Of a stretch of 64,000 nt of DNA, positions 19,872 through 33,335 are shown in pieces; position 1 is the first letter of the stretch, and every line of letters begins with the position of its first letter. The DNA comes from Selaginella moellendorffii. Taxonomy: Eukaryota; Streptophyta; Lycopodiopsida; Selaginellales; Selaginellaceae. Below the pieces are notes generated by a model, which was not told where the DNA came from, ran no database searches, and saw nothing but the letters and a program-made list of their open reading frames with translations. The position numbers and the translations under genes were made by a program. Location of the stretch: positions 687,453 through 751,452 of the forward strand of contig NW_003314294.1 of the NCBI RefSeq assembly GCF_000143415.4, read 5' to 3'.

Positions 19872-21408
19872 TTAGCGCTTTAGCACTTCTAGCGGAGTTT
19901 TCGCCCAGTTCACAGTCCCAGTGGTTTCTTCAACTCCATACTCTCGCCCCGGGATGAGAGCCCACTCAAAACGATGGATCAAATTTGCTAGTACGAGCTG
20001 GACGTTCCTAAGACCAAGGATCATCCCGGGGCAAGTTCTTCGCCCGGATCCAAAGGGAATGAGCTCAAAGTTTTGTCCTTTGACGTCAATCCTGGAGTCT
20101 CCAAGGAATCTCTCGGGACAAAACTTTGTTGGATTCTCCCACACATTTGGATCTCTTCCAATGGCATATAAGTTGACAATGGTTGTGGTTCCTTTAGGAA
20201 TGTCAAAGCCTGCGATTTTGCATTCTACAGTTGACTTGTGGGGAACCAAGAGTGGTGCTGGTGGATGGAGCCTCATTGTTTCTTTGATCACAGCGTTCAA
20301 ATAAGTTAGCTTCGGAAGATCACCCTCGTTGACTGTAGAGTTGGTCAAGTCAACGAATTTGACTAGCTCTTCTCGAGCTTTAACCATGGTGTGTGGATTG
20401 AGAAGAAGTTCCATGAGTGCCCATTCAATGCTCGAGGCACTTGTATCGGTTCCTCCAGCAAGTAATTCCTGAGATAACAAGAAAGGAGGATAATATTAAC
20501 TTAATAAGCTCGAGAAACTTTAATCATACCATTGTGAGTGCTTTGACCGTGTTCTCAGCTTTAAATGACTGCTTGTTTGATGAATCTGTGAAGCTTTCCA
20601 GCATAACATCCATAAAATCTTTGGTCTTTCTCGAGTTTTTGCTTCTCTTGTGCTCTTGGACAATTTGCTGCATAAACTTGTCCGACTTTGCTTGGAGAAT
20701 TTTCACTTTTGGAATGTTCCAGTCGATCCACCTCAAATAAGACGGGACAAACTCACTAATATGAAACTTGAGAGCCATCTCTACAGTCTCGATTGAGACT
20801 TTCTTGAACTCTCTGGCTTGATCAGCATCCAGCAAAGCTCCGTTCTCGCAGAAGAATCTCTTGCTCATCACAGTCTCAGTCATAACGTTAAAACCATACG
20901 TGATCAAGAGATTTCTTATATTGATCACGCCATTCGTATTCTCAATAGTTGATATCATTCGAGAAATCTCCTCCTTTCTCACCCATTCAAACGAGTCAAT
21001 TCGATTTATGGTGAAGAGCTCCGTGGCACACAACTTTCGCAAGTTCTTCCAGTGCTCACCACCAGGAGTGAATCCCATTCCGCAGTAACCATATGAGAAA
21101 TACTCTCCAACGAGAAAGTAAGGCCTGGAAGAAAACTTTGCATCGTGTGTCTTGAGAATCTCTCTCGCCATATCGGGGCTGCTCACCACTATAGTTGGAA
21201 CCATTCCCAGCTTGAGATAGAGAATTGGGCCATATTTATTCGAGAGAACCTGGAGAGATTGGTGAGCCATTCTTGCTAAGAGATGGAGATGGCCGATCAA
21301 AGGTAGGCTCAGTGGGGATGGAGGCAATCGCTGGCGAGTAAAACTCAATCTCTTCGTCAGGACAAAAAGCACCAAGAACACGAGAACTCCAGCAAAGATG
21401 GTCGCCAT
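19872..21408 (-). CDS. Cytochrome P450 (CYP71-clan type), 2 exons, 491 aa
   Basis: Exon 1 is 21408-20530 and exon 2 is 20468-19872. The 61-bp intron is GT-AG and in phase 0, at the position just before the I helix that is conserved in this clan. The start MATIFAGVLVFLVLF is a membrane anchor, followed by a proline-rich hinge (LPPSPLSLPLIGHL). Motifs: AGGTDTS oxygen-binding helix (297-303), ETMR of the K helix (356-359), CPERF (about 410-414) and the haem loop FGSGRRTCPG with Cys 439. A class II microsomal monooxygenase needing a P450 reductase is expected; the substrate cannot be inferred. An in-frame extension upstream of the chosen Met lacks P450 features. The stop lies only 53 bp from the PPR start on the same strand. 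A broken copy lies at 29411-30214. Confidence 0.92.
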
Positions 21409-21771
21409 ATTGTGGTAATATACTCGAGAAATGACTGCTTCTACAAGCTCCCCTGAAGGTGGCCTCTTATAGTTTCCACGTTCAAACTTAGCGGCATGCA
21501 AATTAAACTCGAATACATCAATAACGTTCTTACGAGCTTCGTGAGCAGTTTCCTTTCGGGAGAACGTCACACTTAACAGTGGTCAACAAAACGTTCTGAG
21601 GAGTTTCTTCTGCCGCGGTCTGATTTTGTCAATTTCGGACGCATGGCATACTGCGATCGTGCCACGTCTCTTACATGCAGTTATTTCTGCGGACTTCTTA
21701 CAAGGTCGAGAATTCTTTGAATGAAAGTTCTTTCTTCTCTTTGAATGGTTTATAGAGTGACCATTCAAAGT

Positions 21772-22010
21772 GTGTCAAGGATTTGAAGCCCAGGGAGCTC
21801 AAAAGTGTGTTCGGGATGGGTGACCATGAAGACGCCAGCATTGCCGCTGGAAGAATCAGTATGAAGCCGAGTTTTTTTTATGCCGGCATACGTCGATAGT
21901 GATGAACCCAATGGACAAGGCGAACGTTGTGACGCTGTGTAGGGATATACGCAAACGTTACACGTACAAGGACTAAGTTTCCAGCTTAAGTGTAGGTCGT
22001 GATCATCGTG
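21772..22010 (+). pseudogene. Shards of the bicupin gene and the PPR gene
   Basis: 21772-21885 reads, in the plus frame, KDLKPRELKSVF and DASIAAGRISMKP, matching the start of the bicupin (which is on the minus strand at 28795). NPMDKANVVTL follows near 21905, also a bicupin match but with the part between deleted. At 21968-22005 the sequence aligns base by base to plus-strand 18697-18735 of the PPR gene (AGGACTAAGTTTCCAGCTT). Confidence 0.6.
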
Positions 22011-22460
22011 ATCCTGTGCCTTGGCCGACGCGAGATGCTCTAGGCTCGTTTCATGGGCTACAGTGTGAATCCTGGGTCTACGCAAGCCTTCTCCGGGAGG
22101 ACTGCGACTGCACAGACCATAAATCGGATTTTTTCTTCATAGATTTCTAGAAGATTCTACGCGTGGATTTTAGAGGGCAATCAAGGTGGTCAATCCTTAC
22201 TTCCAAATTTGTTTGGGAGCGAGCCCAGCTGCAGGCGAACACACGCAAAAGTTGTGCAAACCAGAAGGGGTGACATCTGCTTCACTCTGGGAGCTTGATG
22301 ACTGATTGAGAATGTAGAGATCAAAACTAGCTTTACAACAGCATACTTTACATGGATAAGAATCATGAGCAAAGTTTTGTCTTCGCATTTGCTTGCGTTA
22401 ATACAGGTTTTGCAACAAACAGCTTGAGGATTCCAGGAAGAAAGAAAGAAAGAATCAGAA
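22011..22460. other. Intergenic, no gene seen
   Basis: Open frames on both strands here have no recognisable features. Confidence 0.4.
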
Positions 22461-22562
22461 TCAAGAGTAGCGATCCCAAGTAGATGGATCCCAGATGGTG
22501 CCGTCCTCAGCATTTTCTTCGTTGTCGTCGCGATCATCTTGCGGTGGTGGTGGCAGTGGACA
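22461..22562 (-). CDS. Possible orphan terminal exon with acidic tail
   Basis: On the minus strand, after an intron-like T-rich stretch ending in TTGCTAG, a frame reads PLPPPPQDDRDDNEENAEDG and then TIWDPSTWDRYS before TGA. The mix of proline run, acidic run and ordered end looks like a protein C-terminus. A GTAAGC donor lies upstream near 22680, but the exon before it belongs to the 3' side of the LRR kinase and the joined frame is not convincing. Confidence 0.2.
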   Translation of the reverse strand, partial: CPLPPPPQDDRDDNEENAEDGTIWDPSTWDRYS

Positions 22563-22741
22563 CTAGCAAAATAAAATTAAAAATTAAAAAAACTAATTTA
22601 AAAAACATTTTCACCATGCAAACTAATAATATCTAAATTAAAAAATTAAAATAGAATTAAGAGATAATATTCTGGGAGCTTACGTTCAAAATGACTCGGA
22701 CGGCTCATATAGCAATCTTTCAAACTGTAGAGCCCTTCTTT

Positions 22742-26786
<4,045 letters not shown>

Positions 26787-27199
26787 TTCAAACTAGAGTA
26801 ACACCATTTGAAGCAATTCCTCTTCTTCCTCCTCCTCCTCCTCCTCCTCTGCTTCTTCTCCTTGTCGCGCCTAGGAGATGGGAACAAAGGCTGAGACTAG
26901 CCCAAAACAAAAAAAGTTTTGCTCACCAGATCACAAGCAGCGCATTCCCAACGCGGTCGCTTCTTGATCCTGTTGCTCCGGCGATCCAGCAGTGGTCATC
27001 CATCTCCCTCGAACTGTCCGCAAGCCGCTTGTCGCCTAGCACCGCCATTCCAGCGGATATGCCCGCCCTGGGCATCATAGAACCCTAAAATGCCCCCTTC
27101 AAAAGTATACTCGAATATCCTCATTAAGTTAATGATTGTTTTATTGATAGGTTCTTATTGCGATGGAAGCTCGAGGCTTGCAGCTATGATCTTTCTTTT
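26787..27199. other. Promoter/5' flank of LRR kinase
   Basis: A CCT trinucleotide run (about 26826-26852) lies just upstream of the kinase start. A plus-strand open frame across it is a by-product of the repeat and GC-rich leader. No gene was seen. Confidence 0.45.
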
Positions 27200-28795
27200 T
27201 CATGGTTGACCGCTGGTTTTGGGAGGCACAATGACCATGCTTGTGCTTCCAGATTGCTGGAGAGTTTTGGTGATGGAAAGATCGATGTTAAACGCTGCGG
27301 ACACTACGTCTTGTGGCATGGCGCTGTAGATGGAATTGTTCCCGGCCAAGAACGACACAATTGGCCTGCGTTGAAACAAGTAATCAAACAAAGGCAAAGA
27401 ATGCCAAGGATTGTTAGAATGATCCCAGACATTACACAAACAAATAAGAGAGTTTGGACGACGACTTACGTGTGGGTGGTGAGAATGGAGACGAAGTCCA
27501 TTCCATTAGGACCAGCGATGGCGGTCGAGGGGAACGTTTTGGGGATGACAGCCACGGAACCCTCCTGGAGATCCAAGTCGAGAGCCCGATCACCAAAGCT
27601 ATTCACGACTTGGAGCTTGCCATTTCCTGCGTGCACGTAGATAAATTGGTGGCCATTGAGGAACCAGTTTGGAGCCACCATTGCACCCTGAAAATTCAAA
27701 TAAAAATCATAACAAGGAAATAAAGGTGGTACCTTGCTCAATCGCACGCATTCAGCACCCAACCCAACGTATTTAAGGATTGGCATCTTGAGGCTGTTGA
27801 GCTCACGAACTTCGCCACCTCGATTGACCTGGTAATCAGGAGTGGCATCTGCATAGTGGTAGACAAAACCCGCATTCTTCTTGCTCTGACCTTGATCTTG
27901 CCCAGTGCCTGGGTTTTGGCTTTGACGGTTCTGATCCTGGTTCTGGGCCGATGAACTCTGGTTCTGGTTTTGGCTTTGGCTGCCTGAGTTATCCCTTGAA
28001 AGATGATTAGACATGAATTTGGAAGATTTGGGTGGCATCACCAATCCACTCTCTTGCTGACTCTCAAGTATCTTTTTCACAACCCCTTCTGAAGTCTCCC
28101 AAGCCTGAGAAAGGATCTTGCTGCTGAATCCCCGGACAACGCTTCCCGATCCACCCTTCTCCTTGCCTTTGTTTCCAGCCAAGAAGAACACCTAAAACAA
28201 AAGTGTCAACTTTTTGCAAGGATTTCAACAAGTATATATTGTCACCTTTTCTGAGATGCGCTCAAGGTTGAGCTTCATATCTCCCACACAGATCACAATC
28301 GCGTCGCTGGCTCCATTATTTCGCCACCATGTTGCAACACCCGGAGGAAGAGCCACAACATCTCCTTTGTCGAGCTTGTAAACGTTCTCCTTGTTGTTCA
28401 TATCCATTGGGTTGATCACTCCAGCATCCACATTTCCTGGTTTTCATTACAAACACCAATGCATAAAAACATATATGCACGAAAATCTAAAATCCTTGGA
28501 AAATGGGGATCAAACCTTGGATTACGACTTTAATTGCCGGGATATCCACGTATGCCGGCATCAAAAGCGCTCCCGGCTTGATTGTGATTCTTCCAGCGGC
28601 AATGCTGGCGTCTTTCATGGCAGGAAATGATTCCCCTGTCCACATCTCGATCATTCCCCCATTTCCTCGGAACACAGTCTTGGGCTCCTTGGGCTTCAAA
28701 TCCTTGAAACACTTGACATCCTCGAATGGATCGCTACTTGCAACAGCAGCAGCAATCGTCAAAACCAGGAAAACCACTATAAATCTCGCTGCCAT
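27200..28795 (-). CDS. Secreted bicupin, seed-storage globulin-like, 5 exons, 437 aa
   Basis: Exons: 28795-28516, 28436-28246, 28191-27733, 27687-27470, 27365-27200 (1314 nt). It starts with a signal peptide (MAARFIVVFLVLTIAAAVASS). The first cupin spans about residues 40-165 (AGRITIKPGALLMPAYVD, DKGDVVALPPGVATWWRNN). A Gln/Asn/Ser-rich linker covers about 227-259, and the second cupin is GAMVAPNWFLNGHQFIYVHAG then LQEGSVAVIPKTF. Two cupins with a polar linker are the layout of 11S/7S storage globulins and relatives. The metal-binding His set of germins is not complete, which fits a storage rather than an enzymatic role. In a spore-forming plant it may be a spore storage or desiccation protein (inference). 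A TATA box and an RY motif lie just upstream. Confidence 0.88.
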
Positions 28796-28878
28796 CTTGA
28801 TGAATCCAACGAGAAGAAAGAACTTCTATTAGAAGAATTCAAGAACAACAAGTCAGCCTGGTATGTTTCAAATAAATG

Positions 28879-28904
28879 TATTTATACCGGAGATAGGATG
28901 CATG
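28879..28904 (-). promoter_or_regulatory. Candidate core promoter of the bicupin: TATA box and RY motif
   Basis: TATTTATA on the plus strand (TATAAATA on the coding strand) lies at 28879-28886, about 85 bp upstream of the ATG. TGCATG (RY motif CATGCA on the coding strand) lies at 28899-28904. RY elements are the binding sites of B3 factors such as ABI3/FUS3 that drive storage-protein genes in seed plants. Confidence 0.5.
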
Positions 28905-29410
28905 GGTTAATCATGTAAGAGACTTGGCACAACCACAGTATGCCACGCGGCAGAAATGGACAAAATCCTAGACTCCAGGTGAAAAACACCGCTTCCAGTT
29001 AGGTAGTCACAAGATGTGTAAGAGCAGCGAAGAGCGGTCACATTTTGCCGCGGCCCACAATCTACGACGTTTCTTGTCACCACCTTTAAGTTCGATTAAC
29101 TTTCTCCATAAAGGAAATCCGCTCGAAGCTCAAACGATATGGGCGTGAAAGCCAGCAAATCGTAAGATTATTCGTTCGCAAGTCCAGTTTAAATTGTGTT
29201 GCCGCGAATTTTGTACGTGGAAGTTATAAGAGGACATAGAAACATTTTTTAAGTTCTGACGAAGAGGACTCGCCAGTAGTTGCCTCCATCCCCAATGAGA
29301 TCGATCACTAATCTTCTCGAGAAAATATGGCCTCGTTCTCCATCTTAAGCTGGGAATGGTTCCAATTGTAGTGGGGCAATAATTCCAGCCGAAACGATAG
29401 CCCCTCACCA
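28905..29410. other. Intergenic, no gene seen
   Basis: No recognisable coding sequence between the bicupin promoter and the P450 fragment. Confidence 0.45.
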
Positions 29411-30214
29411 TTCAAAGTTCTTCCAGGCCTTACGTTCTCGTTGGAGTATTTCTCTTATAGAACTTTACTGCGGAATGGGGATTCACTCCCGGGTGAGCAC
29501 TGGGAGAACATGCGAAATTTGTGTGTCACGAAGCTCTTCATCATGAATCGAATTGACTGATCGTTTGCAAGAAAGGAGGAGATTTCTCTAATACCAAAAT
29601 ATTGGGAACACCTGAGAAATCTCTTGATCATGTATGGTTTTAACGTAGACTGTGAGTTCTTCAGCGAGAACGGAGCTTTACTGGATGCTGATCAAGGGAG
29701 AGAGTTTAAGCAAGTTTCAAAGTAGACTATAAAGAGGCTCTCAAGTTCCATACTAGTGAGTTATTAAAACGATTTTATGAATATACGTTTCTTAAGATTC
29801 ATAGCAATTTTAAATTGCTTTACTTGCTGATACAAGTCCCTAATGCAGGAATGACAGCTGATACAAGTGCCTCAAGAGGGTCAAATGGGTTCTACCGGAA
29901 CTTCTTCTCAATCCACATGCCATGGAATGTTGAGAAGAGTTAGTCAAATTAGCTGGCCCAACTCAGTCAACAAGAAAAATGTAATTTGCATGCTGTCATA
30001 AAGAGATAATAAGGCTCCATCCACCAACATGCTCTTAGTTCCCCACAATTCAATGTTGCAAAATTGCCATTCCTAAAGGAACCGAATCCAAAAGTTTGGG
30101 ATAACCAAGATGTCCAGGATTAAAGGCCAAAACTTTGATCTGGTTCCCTTTGGATTCGGGCGAAGAACTTGCCCCAGAATGATTCTTGGGCGTAGGAACG
30201 TCCAACTTGTTCTT
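29411..30214 (+). pseudogene. P450 pseudogene, opposite orientation to the intact gene
   Basis: The plus strand shows broken blocks of the P450 at 19872-21408: RPYFLVGVFL-like near 29430, HWENMRNLCVTKLF near 29500, RKEEISL near 29573, SENGALLDADQ near 29660 and FPLDSGEELAPE-like remains of the haem loop near 30150-30180. Stops, frameshifts and a missing I-helix segment show it is dead. It ends near the GLRNVQL block, about 40 residues before the normal C-terminus, where a PPR fragment starts. Confidence 0.8.
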
Positions 30215-30470
30215 CAAAGAAACTTTTGGCTTGATCCGAGTGCTCGTTTCCTGTCACTGACGAGAGCATGATGTCGCGAGAGATGAGATAATGCCGTGGA
30301 AGAGCTGCTGCGAATCTTCGGGGCTGCCAACTTGCCATTAAGAGATTAGGGAGATAGAGGCTGTGCCTGTGCGAGTGGATGCGCCCCTCTGCAGGATTTG
30401 ATGAGATCCGCGTAGAAGAACACCGATCGCCTCCCAAGATCGCATGTGAAACATTTGGCGCCAAGAAAAT
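30215..30470 (-). pseudogene. PPR gene 5' fragment
   Basis: It aligns to the first 110 codons of the PPR gene (19500-19819): SFF..QAKSF, NEHSDQAKSFFEE, HRHSLYLPNLL and GRIHSH. It carries deletions and lacks most intervening codons. It continues into the region upstream of the PPR ATG (ACATTTGGCGCCAAGAA), so the copied segment included the intergenic DNA. Confidence 0.8.
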
Positions 30471-30589
30471 TTTCAACCATATTCGTGCCTTCAGCCGCAT
30501 CTCCATATTAGAAGTTTCGTGATAAACGTTTACTCACAATGTTCAGCTCCTAGAAGCAAAGAGATTGACGAGAGGACAGTCAAGGAAAT

Positions 30590-30985
30590 GTTATAACGTG
30601 GTAATGCGAGCTTCCGCGTTTCTTGAAAATTCGAAGATACTTGGACTATTATGCTCTAAACTTCAGTTGAGCATTTAGAGACTGCAACGCTAACGTTTGA
30701 AAGAATGCCTAAGAGGAGCGAAGTCTCTTAGTACGATTGAAAGAAAGGAGATGCCAAAACATCAAAAGAGAGTTTTGTGATGGGGAATTAATATCGTAGC
30801 TTCTTGCATCCTCTTACCGGGAATGGTGATTTGGAGCAAAGAAACTGGTTCTTGATGTGATGCCTGTAATGTTGTAATGCTGGCTTACATGAAGAACACG
30901 GGGATTTTAGAAGCAAAAGCGATGCTCGATCATGCCGTGGAACACAATGCTGATTGCCTACGCTCAAAATGGTAGCAAGAGTTTT
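30590..30985 (+). pseudogene. PPR gene internal fragment, inverted relative to the 5' fragment
   Basis: Plus-strand blocks LTFERMPKRSEVS, GDAKTSKE, GNGDLEQ, ILEAKAMLD-like and NTMLIAYAQNGS-like match consecutive repeats in the middle of the PPR protein. Several stops and frameshifts are present. Confidence 0.75.
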
Positions 30986-31002
30986 AGTTGTGAAACCTAA
31001 GT

Positions 31003-31137
31003 GGAAAGGATACAAGCCTTGCACCTTTCACCAAAAGCAGATCACCAGATACCTGTCACCTATTGTATATGCAACCGACCCCATCAACTGACTTATGAAC
31101 AAGGTGATCTCCGTCTCACCTCCCGCTTGCCAATGCG
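31003..31137 (-). pseudogene. F-box gene 3'-end fragment
   Basis: It aligns on the same strand to 37922-38055, the last codons and 3' side of the F-box gene (GGTGATCTCCGTCTCACCTC shared). It stops abruptly where the lectin kinase fragment begins. Confidence 0.7.
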
Positions 31138-31144
31138 GGCATAA

Positions 31145-33122
31145 TTTCTGTTGGCATTGTTGGCACCTCTGCCCATATTCCTCATCCTCTACGTTTTCGT
31201 GTTCTCAGCACATTCCGCATTCGGGAGCCTCAACATGTTTGCGGAAGATCCCAATTTCAAGCTTGATGCCACCACGAAGCAGGTCGTAGTTGCTCGATTC
31301 TCCTCTCTCATAGATAAGGAAATCCCTTTGGGGCTAGACTATTCTATGAGCCTGTCTTTCTTTAACACTGTTCAGCTTGCAAACAGCAATTCGATTGTCC
31401 TGAGCATGCTTGTGCGGGATCCTTCCATTTGTCAAGCTGCTTCCAAAGTCGTGAATTCGAGCATGCTGCGGGATGAACGTTGGTCTCAGAGCTGGAGCTG
31501 CTTATGAACAGGACCTATGGAGCTGCATATACCATCTCGGGACAGCTTCAAGTCGGTTACCATATCAAGGGTATCAGTGCTAGAGGAAATGATGGTTGCA
31601 CTTGGCTCCGGCAAATTCCAGGATTGATTATAACTGCGATGGCTACACATAACACGATACTCTGGAAAGCCGCACCATCCTCAACACGTTACACGCCAGA
31701 TGCAAGCTCACCTCACGGGATCAGGCTTACGAGCTGGAGATGCAACAGGACTGCAAAGTGTTGTTGCGGGATTTGACTTTCAACAGGAGCATTTGGCCAC
31801 CAGTTTTACTCACTGCTTATACGGGCCCTGGCTGCTCTTTAGTTCTTGGACCCGATGGTCATGTGGTATTGCATGGTCCCACGGGAAATCGGTTGTGGAG
31901 TAACCCAGGTACATCTAGTCCCAATATCTCTACTATATTGAGAGTGCAGAACGATGGGAATCTAGTAGCATACAGGCTTCATCAATCAGAAGGCTTACGT
32001 GCGATATGGAGCACTGGAATACCGAGTGAGCCATTTTGATGCTATAATTTTTCTCGCTGACAGCGTAAGCTCCAGGTGCACCAGGTCCACGTGGGTTGAG
32101 TTCACCAGGTGCATCTCCAGAATCACCACGCAAAAAATCACGGACCCAGATAATACTGATCCTGTCGTTGGTGCCTTTTACTGCATCATTATCATGCGTT
32201 CTGATCGTCGTATATTGGATACACAATAGGAGCAAGGCAGGCGCAGGTACTTTACCGTTCATGAATGTTGTTTCATCTCTGAAACTCTTCGTATATGTTC
32301 ATCAGCAACGCGTATAGAACTTGCGGAGACCAAGGCATACTCTTACCAAGAACTCAGTGAGGCGACAATGGGATTTAACGCCCAGAATGAAATTGGAGAA
32401 GGGGGATTTGCAGTTGTCTATAAGGTAAATCTAAAAGTTAACATCCTTCATTGTTTCGTTTACATCCCAGTAAACAGGGAATGTTGGAGGGACAGACCGT
32501 TGCAATTAAGTACCTGAAGTTCCATTCTGAAGAAATTCAGTGCCATTTTGTTAGAGAGGTCAAAACAATTTCTGCCCTCCATCACACAAATCTCGTTAAG
32601 CTGCAAAACGACTATCAACTATTAGTGTACGAGTACATGACAAGAAAAAGCCTCCGACATGCTTTGGATGGTAAGCCTTAAATTTCTCGTTTTAGATTCA
32701 GTCTCTACAATATTTGCAGAAGCAGAAATGTAACTGTTCGGAAGACAAGATTTGAAATATGTCTTGGAGTTGCAGAAGGATTGGCGTATTTGTGCTCAGG
32801 GAAAAACATTGTTCACAGGGATATAAAACCTGGCAACATGCTACTTGACGAAAGGTTTCAACCGAAAATTACAGATTATGGCCTGGTGGAGCTCATACCG
32901 GATGGCAAAACTCATTACACCATAACACCAGCAGGAACCCGTGAGTGCATTTTACACCTTATGAATCTTCTCTCTGACTATTTGTAAGTTTTTCAGTGGC
33001 TACATCCCTCTGGAATATGCACAAGGATAGCTAACTTTCAAAGCTGATGAATACGCATTTGGGCAATTTATACTGGAGGATGAAACACTAGAAAATTATA
33101 GAAAGAAGTCACTCATTATATA
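31145..33122 (+). pseudogene. Bulb-lectin receptor-like kinase, truncated at both ends
   Basis: An open frame without ATG begins LLALLAPLPIFLILYVFVF-like, a signal-peptide core, and is stopped upstream by TAA at 31142-31144. A mannose-binding bulb-lectin domain follows at about 31690-32040 (YELEMQQDCKVLL, GCSLVLGPDGHVVLHG, LRVQNDGNLVAYR). A membrane span (IILILSLVPFTASLSCVLIV) lies near 32140-32200. Kinase exons start with YSYQELSEATMGFN and IGEGGFAVVYK (to 32424), then VAIKYL and LVYEYM (32470-32680), then NIVHRDIKPGNMLLDERF and ITDYG (32780-32940). The last piece, GYIPLEYAQG, hits a stop at 33028-33030. The normal start and the kinase C-lobe are missing, so it is a pseudogene. These proteins normally sit in the plasma membrane and respond to carbohydrates or pathogens. 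Confidence 0.75.
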
Positions 33123-33127
33123 TTGAT

Positions 33128-33335
33128 ATGGAAATGTCTCTTAAAGATCACGGTGAAACAGAGATCACCTTGTTTATAAGTCACTTTAAAGTAGGTTCTT
33201 GGGGTTGCATGGTGACTGATATATGGCAAATTGCTTTTCAGGGAACAGGTGGAGTCTTGTCTCCTTTTAAGCCATCGATATGCCCACCACTACCAAACTC
33301 CACTCATGCATTTTGTTTGCTCGCAGCCAAGCTTT
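33128..33335. pseudogene. Two F-box gene pieces joined head to head
   Basis: 33143-33285 reads on plus GETEITLFISHFK and FKPSICPP, matching the C-terminus of the F-box protein (GGETEITFLMLHFE to PFKPSFNPL). 33286-33335 matches the codons just before it (LLASNMHQWSLVVAGG) but on the minus strand. The gene copy was cut between these two points and one half inverted. Confidence 0.7.

Noticed and set aside
21414-21570. In-frame N-terminal extension of the P450
   Set aside because: The upstream codons have no P450 features; the hydrophobic anchor starts at MATIFAG (21408).
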